Notes: generated from the letters alone by a model not told the origin. 64,000 nucleotides of DNA from Maribacter polysaccharolyticus (GCF_028882255.1 NZ_JARBUY010000005.1:248001-312000), one strand, 5' to 3'; positions 8,032 to 16,283 are shown, counted from the stretch's first letter. Made by a program: numbers and translations.

Positions 8032-10382
8032 TAAGAACCTTCAACAGTTACCCACTTTACGAATGAAAAAGAAAAACCTAATAATATTCGGAACAAGACC
8101 TGAAGCCATTAAAATGGCCCCTTTGGTTAAGGCTTTATTAAGAAATGATGTTTTTGAAACCAAAGTCTGTGTTACCGCACAACATCGTGAAATGCTCGAT
8201 CAGGTACTGGATTTCTTCGAAATCACTCCGGATTACGATTTAGATTTAATGAAACCAGGTCAGAACCTCTACGGTCTAACTGCGGCCATAATTACTGGAT
8301 TACAGCCCGTTCTCGAAGAATTCAATCCCGATTATGTTTATGTTCATGGGGATACCACCACCACCATGGGATCCAGTATTGCAGGGTTCTATTCTGGCGC
8401 CAAGGTATGTCATGTGGAAGCAGGTCTACGGACTTTTAACAAGAATTCCCCTTTTCCAGAGGAAATCAATAGAACCATAACGGGGCATATTGCGGATTAT
8501 CATTTTGCCCCAACACAAACTTCGTTCGACAATTTACGGAATGAGGGCATTTCCAAAGAAAATATCTTAATCACAGGCAATACGGTTATTGATGCACTTT
8601 TCGAAAGCGTCAGCAAAGTTGACAACCTCGAGGATCTTGAAATACTAAATCTAAAGAGCGAGCTGGATTTTACTAAAAGGATCATTTTGGTCACGGGACA
8701 TCGAAGGGAAAACCACGGGCAAGGATTTATCAATATTTGTAATGCCTTAAAAGAAATCGGGGAAAGGGTAGATAATGTACAGATCATCTATCCAGTGCAT
8801 TTAAATCCAAAAGTACAGAAACCTGTTTATGATATTTTAGGTAAGCAAGAAAATATAAAATTAATCGCCCCACTTGCCTATCCGGCTTTTGTGTGGCTCA
8901 TGAACAAATGCGAACTCGTTATAACGGATAGTGGTGGCGTACAGGAAGAAGCGCCAAGTTTGGGCAAACCCGTTCTCGTCATGCGTGACACTACCGAAAG
9001 GCCCGAAGCTGTTGATGCGGGTACAGTAATCCTGGTCGGTACGGATACAAAGAAAATCGTGAGTGAGACAATGGATCTTATGGGCAATACAGAGCGTTAT
9101 AAAACTATGAGCAAACTTCATAACCCTTATGGAGATGGAAAGGCAAGTAAAAGAATTGTGGAATTTATAAAAAACTTAAATTAATGAACAATCCAGAAGC
9201 AGTAATAATAGGACTTGGCTATATTGGCCTGCCTACAGCAGCTTTAATAGCTGAAGGGGGAACCTATGTACATGGTGTTGACATCAACCAAAATGTGGTA
9301 GATACCATCAACAGGGGTGAAATTCATATCGTGGAGCCTTCATTGGATACATCTGTGTCGAACGCGGTAAGCAAGGGGTTTTTAAAGGCTGCCACAACAC
9401 CAGTGGAGACCAAAACCTACCTAATTGTTGTACCGACCCCTTTTAAAGACAAACATGAACCTGATATATCTTTTGTTCAATCCGCAACTACTGCAATTCT
9501 ACCATTACTGAAAGAAGGTGATTTGTACATCATTGAATCTACTTCACCGATTGGAACTACGGAAAAGATGATGACCTATATCTATGAAGAACGCCCAGAA
9601 TTAAATGGAAAATTGCATATTGCATATTGTCCAGAACGGGTGTTACCAGGAAATGTCATGTATGAACTGGTGCATAATGACCGTGTCATAGGCGGCGTTA
9701 ATGAGGCTTCAACAGAAAAAGCTGTAGCTTTTTACTCCAAATACGTTAAAGGTGAATTGCATAAAACCAATGCCCGGACCGCTGAAATGTGTAAATTGGT
9801 CGAAAACTCATCAAGAGACGTTCAAATAGCCTTTGCCAACGAATTGTCATTAATTTGTGATAGGGCCGATATTAATGTTTGGGAACTAATTAATTTAGCC
9901 AATCGGCACCCTAGGGTAAATATCTTACAACCAGGATGTGGTGTTGGAGGGCACTGCATAGCAGTTGATCCTTACTTCATTGTGGCTGATTACCCTATGG
10001 AATCGAAAATTATTGGGACTGCACGAGAAGTAAACAATTATAAATCTTTCTGGTGTGCTGAAAAAGTGCAAAATGCAAGATTAAAGTTTGAACTTCAACA
10101 TGGAAGAAAACCCAAGATTGCACTAATGGGCCTTGCTTTTAAACCTGACATCGATGATTTAAGGGAGTCCCCTGCCAAATATATTGTACAACGTGTTTTA
10201 CAAAATGCGAACAATGAGGAATATTATATCGTAGAACCCAATATTGAAGAACACAACGTTTTTAAATTAACCGACTATAAAACGGCTTATGAAAAGGCCG
10301 ATATTGTTGTTTTCCTCGTTGCTCATAAAGAGTTTAAAAACCTACCAAAAGATTCAGAAAAGATGATGCTCGATTTTTGCGG
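8032..10382 (+). repeat. Long direct repeat, copy 2 (wecB-wecC)
   Basis: This is the second copy of bases 1-2351, in the same orientation, 2,351 bases long. It carries the 31 bases before wecB, all of wecB and wecC up to its last three codons. Recombination between the copies would remove 8,031 bp as a circle holding the GT4, gmd, GT2, reductase and WbpL-like genes plus one wecBC. The left edge may extend beyond the window in copy 1, so the true repeat length is a minimum. Confidence 0.97.
8063..9184 (+). CDS. wecB: UDP-N-acetylglucosamine 2-epimerase, copy 2
   Basis: This protein is identical over all 373 residues to the copy at 32-1153, with the same candidate catalytic set (D97, E119, E133/E134, H213), and the DNA also appears identical. 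It makes UDP-ManNAc from UDP-GlcNAc. It again couples to wecC through a one-base TAATG overlap. Unlike copy 1, it has 320 bases of A/T-rich DNA in front, so it may be expressed differently. Lack of even silent differences implies recent duplication, continuing gene conversion, or an assembly artefact. Confidence 0.95.
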   Translation: MKKKNLIIFGTRPEAIKMAPLVKALLRNDVFETKVCVTAQHREMLDQVLDFFEITPDYDLDLMKPGQNLYGLTAAIITGLQPVLEEFNPDYVYVHGDTTTTMGSSIAGFYSGAKVCHVEAGLRTFNKNSPFPEEINRTITGHIADYHFAPTQTSFDNLRNEGISKENILITGNTVIDALFESVSKVDNLEDLEILNLKSELDFTKRIILVTGHRRENHGQGFINICNALKEIGERVDNVQIIYPVHLNPKVQKPVYDILGKQENIKLIAPLAYPAFVWLMNKCELVITDSGGVQEEAPSLGKPVLVMRDTTERPEAVDAGTVILVGTDTKKIVSETMDLMGNTERYKTMSKLHNPYGDGKASKRIVEFIKNLN

Positions 10383-10395
10383 AGTATACAAGTAG
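9184..10395 (+). CDS. wecC: UDP-N-acetyl-D-mannosamine dehydrogenase, copy 2
   Basis: This is a 403-residue UDP-ManNAc dehydrogenase (GLGYIG at residues 10-15, C258) identical to copy 1 for 400 residues. It ends DFCGVYK, where copy 1 ends DFCGNFK. The valine after FCG looks more like the usual end of Bacteroidota WecC proteins as I remember them, so this may be the native end and copy 1 the recombinant one; that is inference. A 208-base gap with no clear terminator separates it from the SnoaL-like genes. Confidence 0.94.
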   Translation: MNNPEAVIIGLGYIGLPTAALIAEGGTYVHGVDINQNVVDTINRGEIHIVEPSLDTSVSNAVSKGFLKAATTPVETKTYLIVVPTPFKDKHEPDISFVQSATTAILPLLKEGDLYIIESTSPIGTTEKMMTYIYEERPELNGKLHIAYCPERVLPGNVMYELVHNDRVIGGVNEASTEKAVAFYSKYVKGELHKTNARTAEMCKLVENSSRDVQIAFANELSLICDRADINVWELINLANRHPRVNILQPGCGVGGHCIAVDPYFIVADYPMESKIIGTAREVNNYKSFWCAEKVQNARLKFELQHGRKPKIALMGLAFKPDIDDLRESPAKYIVQRVLQNANNEEYYIVEPNIEEHNVFKLTDYKTAYEKADIVVFLVAHKEFKNLPKDSEKMMLDFCGVYK

Positions 10396-10603
10396 ATTTT
10401 CATTTTATTGATTTGTATATTTCAATTTAGAATTGCTAATAAAATTTTGGTCCATTATCGAATATTTACGGTTTTTAACTCAAAAATTATCCATAAAAAA
10501 TTAAAATTGTATACTTTTTAATAATATTTGGACTATAATATCATTATAAGAATAGACTAGCAGCACTTCAAAATCATGAATTAAGTTATTTAAATTAATC
10601 GAA

Positions 10604-11083
10604 ATGAAAAAAGATTATTTAGAAAAGGTACGAACCATCGATAGCATTATAAAAGCAACTTATGATTCTATGGGAGGTGAACCAGGAGACCAAAGGGATT
10701 GGGATTTATACAAATTCCTATATCATCCTAATGGTCAGATGATTCGCTATGAAAACGATTTTATAGACGGAGAAGTAAGGCCACAATACATGTCTCCAGA
10801 TGACTTTGTAAACTCAATTGGAAAGTGGATTCAAACCGTGCGGAAAACAGGTTTTTATGAACGAGAAATTCATCGAATCACCAAAGTCTACGGTAATACT
10901 GCACACGTTTGGAGTACTTGCGAATCTTTTCATAGTAAAAAAGACATGAAAGAAAACAAACCCTATGTAAAAAATGTGCATAGTGTACAATTAGCTTTTT
11001 ACAAAGAAAGATGGTGGGTTCTTAGTATGTATTGGTCACGAGAAACAGAGGAATTTCCAATTCCAAAAGAATTTCTGGAATAA
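10604..11083 (+). CDS. SnoaL/NTF2-like protein, paralogue 1
   Basis: This is a small cytosolic protein of 159 residues with no signal peptide. Its length, N-terminal helix and the later strands rich in Trp and Tyr (TAHVWSTCESFHS, SVQLAFYKERWWVLSMYW) fit the NTF2-like/SnoaL-like cone fold. Members bind small hydrophobic molecules and can act as cyclases, isomerases or dehydratases, but many have no known activity. It is clearly paralogous to the 161-residue protein at 11255-11740, sharing RDWD, a YHP/FHP step, GFYERE, STCESFHS and ERWW. It sits between wecBC copy 2 and the DltA-like block. The function is unknown. Confidence 0.7.
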   Translation: MKKDYLEKVRTIDSIIKATYDSMGGEPGDQRDWDLYKFLYHPNGQMIRYENDFIDGEVRPQYMSPDDFVNSIGKWIQTVRKTGFYEREIHRITKVYGNTAHVWSTCESFHSKKDMKENKPYVKNVHSVQLAFYKERWWVLSMYWSRETEEFPIPKEFLE

Positions 11084-11090
11084 CACTTTC

Positions 11091-11127
11091 ACATTTTAAA
11101 ACTAAATTCTTCTAAAATGTAGTTTTA
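11091..11127 (+). repeat. Interleaved hairpin arms between the SnoaL-like genes
   Basis: ACATTTTA (11091-11098) can pair with TAAAATGT (11113-11120). TAAAACTA (11097-11104) can pair with TAGTTTTA (11120-11127). The arm order, left-left-right-right, is that of a pseudoknot or of two competing hairpins. It begins eight bases after the first SnoaL-like stop. The DNA is A/T-rich, so part of this may be chance. Confidence 0.35.
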
Positions 11128-11254
11128 GATAATGGATAATCAAGTCTATCTTTTTTAAAAAACTATAACTAGTAAAAAACTAACAGGATGCCTGTTCTAT
11201 TTTCGAATTACATTTATTCCTGAATAAATTTATAACATAAATAATAAAACAATT

Positions 11255-11740
11255 ATGAAAGAAGAGTATTTAAAGAGTGTTCAAACTATGGATGATATCA
11301 TAAAAACTTCTTATGCCTGTATAGGGGGAAAAGCATATGAACCTAGAGATTGGGATTTCTATAGATTTTTATTTCATCCAGAAGGAAAATTAATCCGATA
11401 TGAAAATGATATGGAAGGCGTATTAAGACCTCAGTTTTTATCTCCAGACGACTATATTAATGGTATTGGAAAATGGATGGAAACTAAGCGGACAACAGGC
11501 TTTTATGAAAGGGAAATAGGCAGGGTCGAAGAAATTTATGGTAACATAGCGCATGTCATAAGTACTTGTGAATCTTTTCATAGTTTAGAGGAGATGGAAG
11601 CCAATACGCCTTATGTGAGAAATGTTCACAGTATTCAATTAGCTTATCATGAAGAAAGATGGTGGATTCTTAATATGTATTGGCAACGTGTTACCCCAGA
11701 ATTTCCCCTCCCTGAAAAATATTTGAAGTATAGCAAATAA
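11255..11740 (+). CDS. SnoaL/NTF2-like protein, paralogue 2
   Basis: This 161-residue protein is a tandem paralogue of the one at 10604-11083. The order of conserved blocks is the same: an N-terminal helix, PRDWDFYRFLFHPEG, SPDDYINGIGKW, TGFYEREIGRV, a HVISTCESFHS strand, NVHSIQLAYHEERWW and a proline-rich end. The identical layout suggests local duplication followed by divergence, and both copies keep the buried aromatic residues, so both are probably functional. They may form a hetero-oligomer, as NTF2-like folds often dimerise. A role in processing the product of the following carrier-protein block is suggested only by position. Confidence 0.7.
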   Translation: MKEEYLKSVQTMDDIIKTSYACIGGKAYEPRDWDFYRFLFHPEGKLIRYENDMEGVLRPQFLSPDDYINGIGKWMETKRTTGFYEREIGRVEEIYGNIAHVISTCESFHSLEEMEANTPYVRNVHSIQLAYHEERWWILNMYWQRVTPEFPLPEKYLKYSK

Positions 11741-11752
11741 GACTGGCCTTGA

Positions 11753-11807
11753 AATTATCAATTATACAAAAACGTTACCTTGTAGCGCGCTTGTATAATT
11801 GATAATT
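11753..11807. repeat. Perfect 17-bp inverted repeat, 21-base spacer
   Basis: AATTATCAATTATACAA (11753-11769) is exactly complementary to TTGTATAATTGATAATT (11791-11807). The loop holds gttac and gcgcgc. It starts 12 bases past the second SnoaL-like stop, so it could act as a terminator hairpin on the plus strand, though no T-run follows. It could also be a protein-binding dyad or a remnant of a mobile element. Confidence 0.75.
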
Positions 11808-11961
11808 CATAATCATTTAGTATAGGATTACACATACAAGGGTTGTCTGGGATGACCTGAAATGGAAAAAGTTTATATGATGTTCTACCAGTGGCTTCAT
11901 TAACATGATTTCCAACTCTTGCAACAATTTTTTGTAGTATGACTAGTATAACAGAATTTTT
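11758..11961 (-). pseudogene. Possible remnant of a coding sequence, minus strand
   Basis: The 429 bases before the DltA-like gene (11741-12169) contain no complete gene. On the minus strand a frame stays open for 67 codons from 11961 down to a TGA at 11758-11760. Its translation has an ordinary protein look (RVGNHVNEATGR, LFPFQVIPDNPCMCNP), but there is no usable start near its beginning. Its end runs into the 17-bp inverted repeat. I do not recognise the family. The rest of the gap shows no promoter I can defend. Confidence 0.25.
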
Positions 11962-12169
11962 TCAACAATAATTCAAAAAGCGATTCAATTCAGGTCGAAA
12001 TAAGTTATTTTTATACTATGGATAGCTTGATTCCTAAACACATTTAAGATATTGATTAATTGACGGAAATGTAGCCCAAGGTAACACGATATGATATAAA
12101 TATTCCGTTTAGTTATTTAAAAAACCAAACCAAATAACAATTGAACTTTTTGTATAAAATACTCCAATT

Positions 12170-13690
12170 ATGTTAAAGATCAATTTAATTGAATATTTTG
12201 AAAATACCGCCGATTCATTTCCCGATAAATTAGCCCTTGTCGACAGTACCTCCCAATTATCTTTCCACGCGTTAAAGCAAAAGGCAAAACGTATCGCAAC
12301 CCAAATAACCAAAGAGAGCCATACGATCAAAAGACCTGTTGCCATTTATTTACCCAAGACCAATGATGCCATTGCTTCATTTTTAGGCACTATGTATAGT
12401 GGTAATTGCTATACTCCATTGGATACGAAGAATCCTGTCCCAAGAATTGAAGCGATCTTAAAAGCATTGAACCCATCTTGCATAGTAACAAATGACAGGT
12501 TTATTGCCAACATTGAAAAATGTAATTTAGATATTAAGGTCATCAACCTAGATCAATTGGATGAAGGACAAAAAATTGACGAAAATTTTAATTATCGAAA
12601 ATGTATAGATACCGATCCTGCATATATTTTGCACACCTCGGGTTCTACGGGGGTACCAAAAGGGGTAGTTATTTCACATCTATCCATTATCGATTATATA
12701 AATTGGGTTGTTGACACCTTCGATATCACCGAAAAAGAAAAAATCGGCAATCAGACCCCATTCATTTTTGATATGTCCACCTTAGACATCTATCTAATGA
12801 TCTTTAAAGGTGCAACACTCTATATAATTCCCGAACAGAAGTTCATGTTTCCTGCTACGTTGTTGGACTATATAAACGAAAATGAAATAAACTTTATTTT
12901 TTGGGTTCCATCGGTGTTGGTCAATATCGCAAATCTTAAACTTCTAGGTCCGATTAAAATTCCGACCATCAAAAAAGTATTATTTGGTGGAGAAGTCATG
13001 CCTCCCAAGCATTTGGGCTATTGGATAAATAATTTAGATAAAAATGTTGTTTATGGCAATATGTATGGGCCTACAGAAATTACAGGAACCTGTGTTTGCC
13101 ATATTGTCGATGACACGTTCAATGAAAACGAATCCCTTCCTATTGGTAAGCCGTGTAGAAATACCGACATATTGGTTCTAAATGAAAAGGATGAACTTTG
13201 CAAAGTAGGTGAGAAAGGTGAATTATGCGTTAGAGGATCCTCACTTGCCTTGGGATATTGGAATAATCTTGAAAAAACCAATGCCGTTTTTGTTCAAAAC
13301 CCCTTGAACAAATCGATACCGGAAAGAATCTATAGAACCGGTGATATCGCTTTTTTAAATGAAAAAGGGGAATATATTTATATAGGCAGAAAAGATTTTC
13401 AAATAAAATTATCGGGGTATAGAATTGATTTAGGGGAAATAGAACACTATATTTTAAGTGTTTTTGACACTATAAATGCAGGGGTATTCTTTGATAAGGC
13501 GAAAAGTGAGATTGTTTTGATTTACGAGTCAGGGAACGAAATATCCGTAAAGGAATTCAGATCAAAATTAGCACAGGTCCTATCTAAACATATGATACCC
13601 ACAAGGTATATTAAAATGGATATTTTACCTAAATCAACAACCGGAAAAATAGACAGGGCATTATTGAACAAAAAAATCAATAACGCATAA
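12170..13690 (+). CDS. Stand-alone adenylation enzyme, DltA-like
   Basis: This cytosolic AMP-forming ligase of 506 residues is close in length to DltA (D-alanine-carrier ligase). The core motifs are intact: HTSGSTGVPKG (residues 155-165), YGPTE (299-303), YRTGD (388-392) and the C-terminal catalytic lysine K493 in TGKIDR. The segment FDMSTLDIY has D201 where amino-acid-activating domains hold the aspartate that binds the substrate amino group, which favours an amino acid over a fatty acid. The DltC-like carrier 39 bases downstream is its likely acceptor. It probably makes an aminoacyl-carrier thioester for glycan decoration. The amino acid cannot be read safely. Confidence 0.85.
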   Translation: MLKINLIEYFENTADSFPDKLALVDSTSQLSFHALKQKAKRIATQITKESHTIKRPVAIYLPKTNDAIASFLGTMYSGNCYTPLDTKNPVPRIEAILKALNPSCIVTNDRFIANIEKCNLDIKVINLDQLDEGQKIDENFNYRKCIDTDPAYILHTSGSTGVPKGVVISHLSIIDYINWVVDTFDITEKEKIGNQTPFIFDMSTLDIYLMIFKGATLYIIPEQKFMFPATLLDYINENEINFIFWVPSVLVNIANLKLLGPIKIPTIKKVLFGGEVMPPKHLGYWINNLDKNVVYGNMYGPTEITGTCVCHIVDDTFNENESLPIGKPCRNTDILVLNEKDELCKVGEKGELCVRGSSLALGYWNNLEKTNAVFVQNPLNKSIPERIYRTGDIAFLNEKGEYIYIGRKDFQIKLSGYRIDLGEIEHYILSVFDTINAGVFFDKAKSEIVLIYESGNEISVKEFRSKLAQVLSKHMIPTRYIKMDILPKSTTGKIDRALLNKKINNA

Positions 13691-13729
13691 AACGATAATA
13701 GAAAGAAGTATTAATCAATTATAGTTAGT

Positions 13730-13963
13730 TTGAAAAAAAAAATATTAGACTTTTTAACCGAAATTAGACCGGAGTTCGACTTTGCAGCATCCAGTAATTT
13801 CATTGAAGAGGGAATGTTGGACTCATTTGACATTGTTAGTTTGGTTGCCTCACTGGATGAAGAATATGGAATTTCGATTGACGGAACGGAAATTTTACCG
13901 GAAAATTTTTCCAATGTCGATAGTATTTATCAATTGCTAATTAAAAACGGTGTTACGGAATGA
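13730..13963 (+). CDS. Acyl/aminoacyl carrier protein, DltC-like
   Basis: This carrier protein of 77 residues (DltC is 78) has phosphopantetheine serine S32 in the GMLDSFDIV motif, which resembles DltC's EEGLLDSF more than a fatty-acid ACP. The start codon is TTG; no ATG lies nearby in frame, and TTG places the first helix correctly. The end overlaps the KAS III-like start by four bases (ATGA), so the two are translationally coupled. It probably receives an activated amino acid from the DltA-like enzyme. No DltB or DltD homologue lies in view, so the acceptor is unlikely to be reached by the classical Dlt route. Confidence 0.85.
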   Translation: MKKKILDFLTEIRPEFDFAASSNFIEEGMLDSFDIVSLVASLDEEYGISIDGTEILPENFSNVDSIYQLLIKNGVTE

Positions 13964-15030
13964 ACCTAAAATTTCACAATAAAAAAATTACAGGCATCCT
14001 AACTGTATTGCCTGAAAACGAAGTCAATTTTGACGACGAGATCGATAACTACGACTTCTCTAGGGGTCAATCCATGAAACTTAAATTGATCATGGGGTAT
14101 GGTAAGCGCAGGGTGGTAAAAGAAGGGACGACGGCTTCGGATCTATGCATTTTTGGCCTAAATTATCTTTTTGATAATGATCTTTTGAAAAAGGATGACA
14201 TCGATGCGATGGTCTTGGTGACCCAGTCCCCCGACCATTTTGTGCCGGCAACAAGTCATATCATTCAAGGAAAGCTCGATTTAAAACGGGATATGATCTG
14301 TCTCGATATCAATCAAGCCTGTTCTGGCTACCCTATTGGACTCAACCAAGCTTTTATGTTGTTGGAACAGGAGGAGGTGAACAAAGTAGTGGTATTGAAC
14401 GCCGATACAATGAGCCAAAAGGTTTCTGTTAAGGATAGGGGCAGTAGACCATTGACCGGTGATGCCGCTGCCATTACAATTGTCGAAAATAGTACATCCG
14501 AAAACACCATATATGGCACTACAAAAGTAGATGGAAAAGGTGCTGAAGCCTTGATCATCCCTGCAGGTGGTTTCAGGATGCCATCCACTCCGGAAACCGC
14601 GGAATTAGAAACCGATAAAAGCGGAAATTCAAGATCTTTGGATCATTTGGTAATGAAAGGGGATGACATTTTCACATTTGTTCAACAAGAAGTCCCCCCC
14701 ATGATCGATCATTTATTGGCGATGGCCAATTGTGATAAAGAAGAAATAGATTATTACATGTTTCATCAACCCAATAAATTCATGCTAAAAAAACTTGCTG
14801 ATAAAATGGGGGTGCCCTATAGTAAAATGCCGAATAATGTTGTTGAGAATTTTGGTAACGCTAGCGGTGTTTCCATTCCTACCGCCATTACCTTTAATTT
14901 AAGTGGGCAACTGGTCAAAGATTCCTATTTAATGTGTTTAGCCGGATTTGGGGCTGGTCTGAGTTGGACCTCATTACTTATGAATATTGGTAATTTGGAT
15001 TTTTGTGAAACTATTGATTACAAGATTTAA
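13960..15030 (+). CDS. 3-oxoacyl-ACP synthase III-like (FabH-like) enzyme
   Basis: This thiolase-fold enzyme of 356 residues keeps a full KAS III triad: C121 in NQACSGYP, H269 in FHQPNKF and N300 in NFGNASG. KAS III enzymes transfer an acyl group to the active cysteine and then condense it with malonyl-ACP; relatives in biosynthetic clusters instead form esters or amides. The insertion around residues 200-230 and the DltC-like partner make housekeeping fatty-acid initiation unlikely. It overlaps ACP1 by four bases and sits three bases before ACP2. It could extend an acyl or aminoacyl starter, or move it between the two carriers. Confidence 0.85.
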   Translation: MNLKFHNKKITGILTVLPENEVNFDDEIDNYDFSRGQSMKLKLIMGYGKRRVVKEGTTASDLCIFGLNYLFDNDLLKKDDIDAMVLVTQSPDHFVPATSHIIQGKLDLKRDMICLDINQACSGYPIGLNQAFMLLEQEEVNKVVVLNADTMSQKVSVKDRGSRPLTGDAAAITIVENSTSENTIYGTTKVDGKGAEALIIPAGGFRMPSTPETAELETDKSGNSRSLDHLVMKGDDIFTFVQQEVPPMIDHLLAMANCDKEEIDYYMFHQPNKFMLKKLADKMGVPYSKMPNNVVENFGNASGVSIPTAITFNLSGQLVKDSYLMCLAGFGAGLSWTSLLMNIGNLDFCETIDYKI

Positions 15031-15033
15031 TTT

Positions 15034-15249
15034 ATGGAAAATTTTATAGAAATAATTGCTGAAATCCTTGAAGAGGAAACCGTTGCGCTTAGCGATGAGC
15101 TTGAATCATTCGAGGCTTGGGATTCATTGACCGTTTTGTCGATCATCGCATTATGCGACTCAGAATATAATGCCCCCTTATCGGCAGAGGAAATTGAAAA
15201 TTCAGGTACCATATTGGGGCTAAAAAAGTTGATTGAAAGCAAAATGTAG
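15034..15249 (+). CDS. Acyl carrier protein, second carrier
   Basis: This is a small acidic carrier protein of 71 residues with the phosphopantetheine serine S31 in EAWDSLTVL, a motif of the O-antigen and secondary-metabolite ACP type that differs from the first carrier's LDSFDIV. It lies three bases after the KAS III-like gene, which implies one transcript. Two different carriers around one condensing enzyme suggest that one delivers the starter or aminoacyl unit and the other carries the extender or the finished acyl chain. This division of labour is inference. Confidence 0.85.
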   Translation: MENFIEIIAEILEEETVALSDELESFEAWDSLTVLSIIALCDSEYNAPLSAEEIENSGTILGLKKLIESKM

Positions 15250-15617
15250 TGCCCATCTTGCTTTATCTTTAAAATCCCGATAATAGAAAAAAGCCCTTTA
15301 ATAAAGTAGAATATCAATCAAAAAGACGGGTCTGTGAGTCATCAATCTCGATAGTATCGGGGCCATCCATTCCCAGATATTTCGGGACCAATTTATATAA
15401 GAATTATCGTGCTAATTCAAGTCAGGAAATCACCAAGAGATGCAGCGAAGAAAATCAAATTGAAGGTCATGGAAAAGACTAGGAATTAAAACTACGAGAT
15501 AAAATTTCTTGACCATAAAATAAATAATTCACACCTAATTAATAATAATTGAATTGCCATTTCCAGTAATAAAAATAAGATTTAGGTAAAGTACAACAGC
15601 TAAAACATATTAAAATC
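15250..15617. other. 368-base gap with a startless open frame
   Basis: No complete gene is visible. The plus-strand frame 15273-15482 is open for 69 codons to a TAG, has no Met, and translates to an ordinary-looking sequence (SGPSIPRYFGTNLYKNY, KRCSEENQIEGHGKD). It could be the decayed end of a gene or chance. A short dyad, CGATAGTATCG, lies inside it. The last 120 bases are A/T-rich and probably hold the start signals of the next gene. Confidence 0.4.
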
Positions 15618-16283
15618 ATGAGAAACGTAATAATTTTGGGTACCGGAGGGTGCGCCTCAGAGGTGACATTTTATATTAATGATCATAATTCCAAAGTGCC
15701 AGAAGGGAAAAGGATTAACATTTTAGGGCATATCGATTATGCCTATAATGTTGAGAACCATTATGAAAAATATAATTTCAAGGCTCCGATTTTATGTGAT
15801 ATTGATGAATATGAGCCAAAACCAGATGAAGAGGTTTTAATTGCTGTCATGAATATTGAGTTTAAACAAAAAATGATTAAAGCGCTAATAGCCAAAAATG
15901 CCAAAATTGGCGGTTTTATACACCATAGTGTTATAATGCCAGAAAACCTTCACATTGGTGAGGGTAATATAGTTTTCCCATTCTGTATCCTCGAAGAATA
16001 TGCCTCTATTGGCAATTACAACCTCCTAACTTCGTATTGCTTTATTAGTCATGATTGCGTAGTGGGGGACAATAACTTTTTTTCCGTTGCAGGTGTTGCC
16101 GGATCCGTAAAAGTTGGAAACAACAACTATTTCGGACTTAGGTCATTGGTAATTCCGCATGTTGAAGTGGGCAACAATAATGTTATTCAAGCTGGTATGA
16201 TTGTTGACAAAAATGTGAAAAATGACACCACGGTTTTCTATAGGTTTAAAGAAAAGGTTTTGGCAATTCCAAAGGCAAATTAA
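15618..16283 (+). CDS. NeuD-family sugar O/N-acyltransferase
   Basis: This cytosolic transferase of 221 residues has the two-part NeuD/PglD layout. A Rossmann-like N-terminal domain carries GTGGCASEV (residues 8-16). The C-terminal left-handed parallel beta-helix has hexapeptide repeats (IGEGNI, VGDNNF, VGNNNY, VGNNNV). The likely catalytic base is H145 in the ISHDCVVGD turn. Family members acetylate sialic acids or UDP-amino sugars from acetyl-CoA, and some use other acyl donors. Its place after the two carrier proteins raises the possibility that it takes its acyl group from a carrier. No lipid anchor or signal peptide is seen. Confidence 0.85.
   Translation: MRNVIILGTGGCASEVTFYINDHNSKVPEGKRINILGHIDYAYNVENHYEKYNFKAPILCDIDEYEPKPDEEVLIAVMNIEFKQKMIKALIAKNAKIGGFIHHSVIMPENLHIGEGNIVFPFCILEEYASIGNYNLLTSYCFISHDCVVGDNNFFSVAGVAGSVKVGNNNYFGLRSLVIPHVEVGNNNVIQAGMIVDKNVKNDTTVFYRFKEKVLAIPKAN

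Noticed and set aside
1-10395. Composite transposon formed by the wecBC repeats
   Set aside because: No transposase, no terminal inverted repeats and no visible target-site duplication; the repeat carries metabolic genes only.
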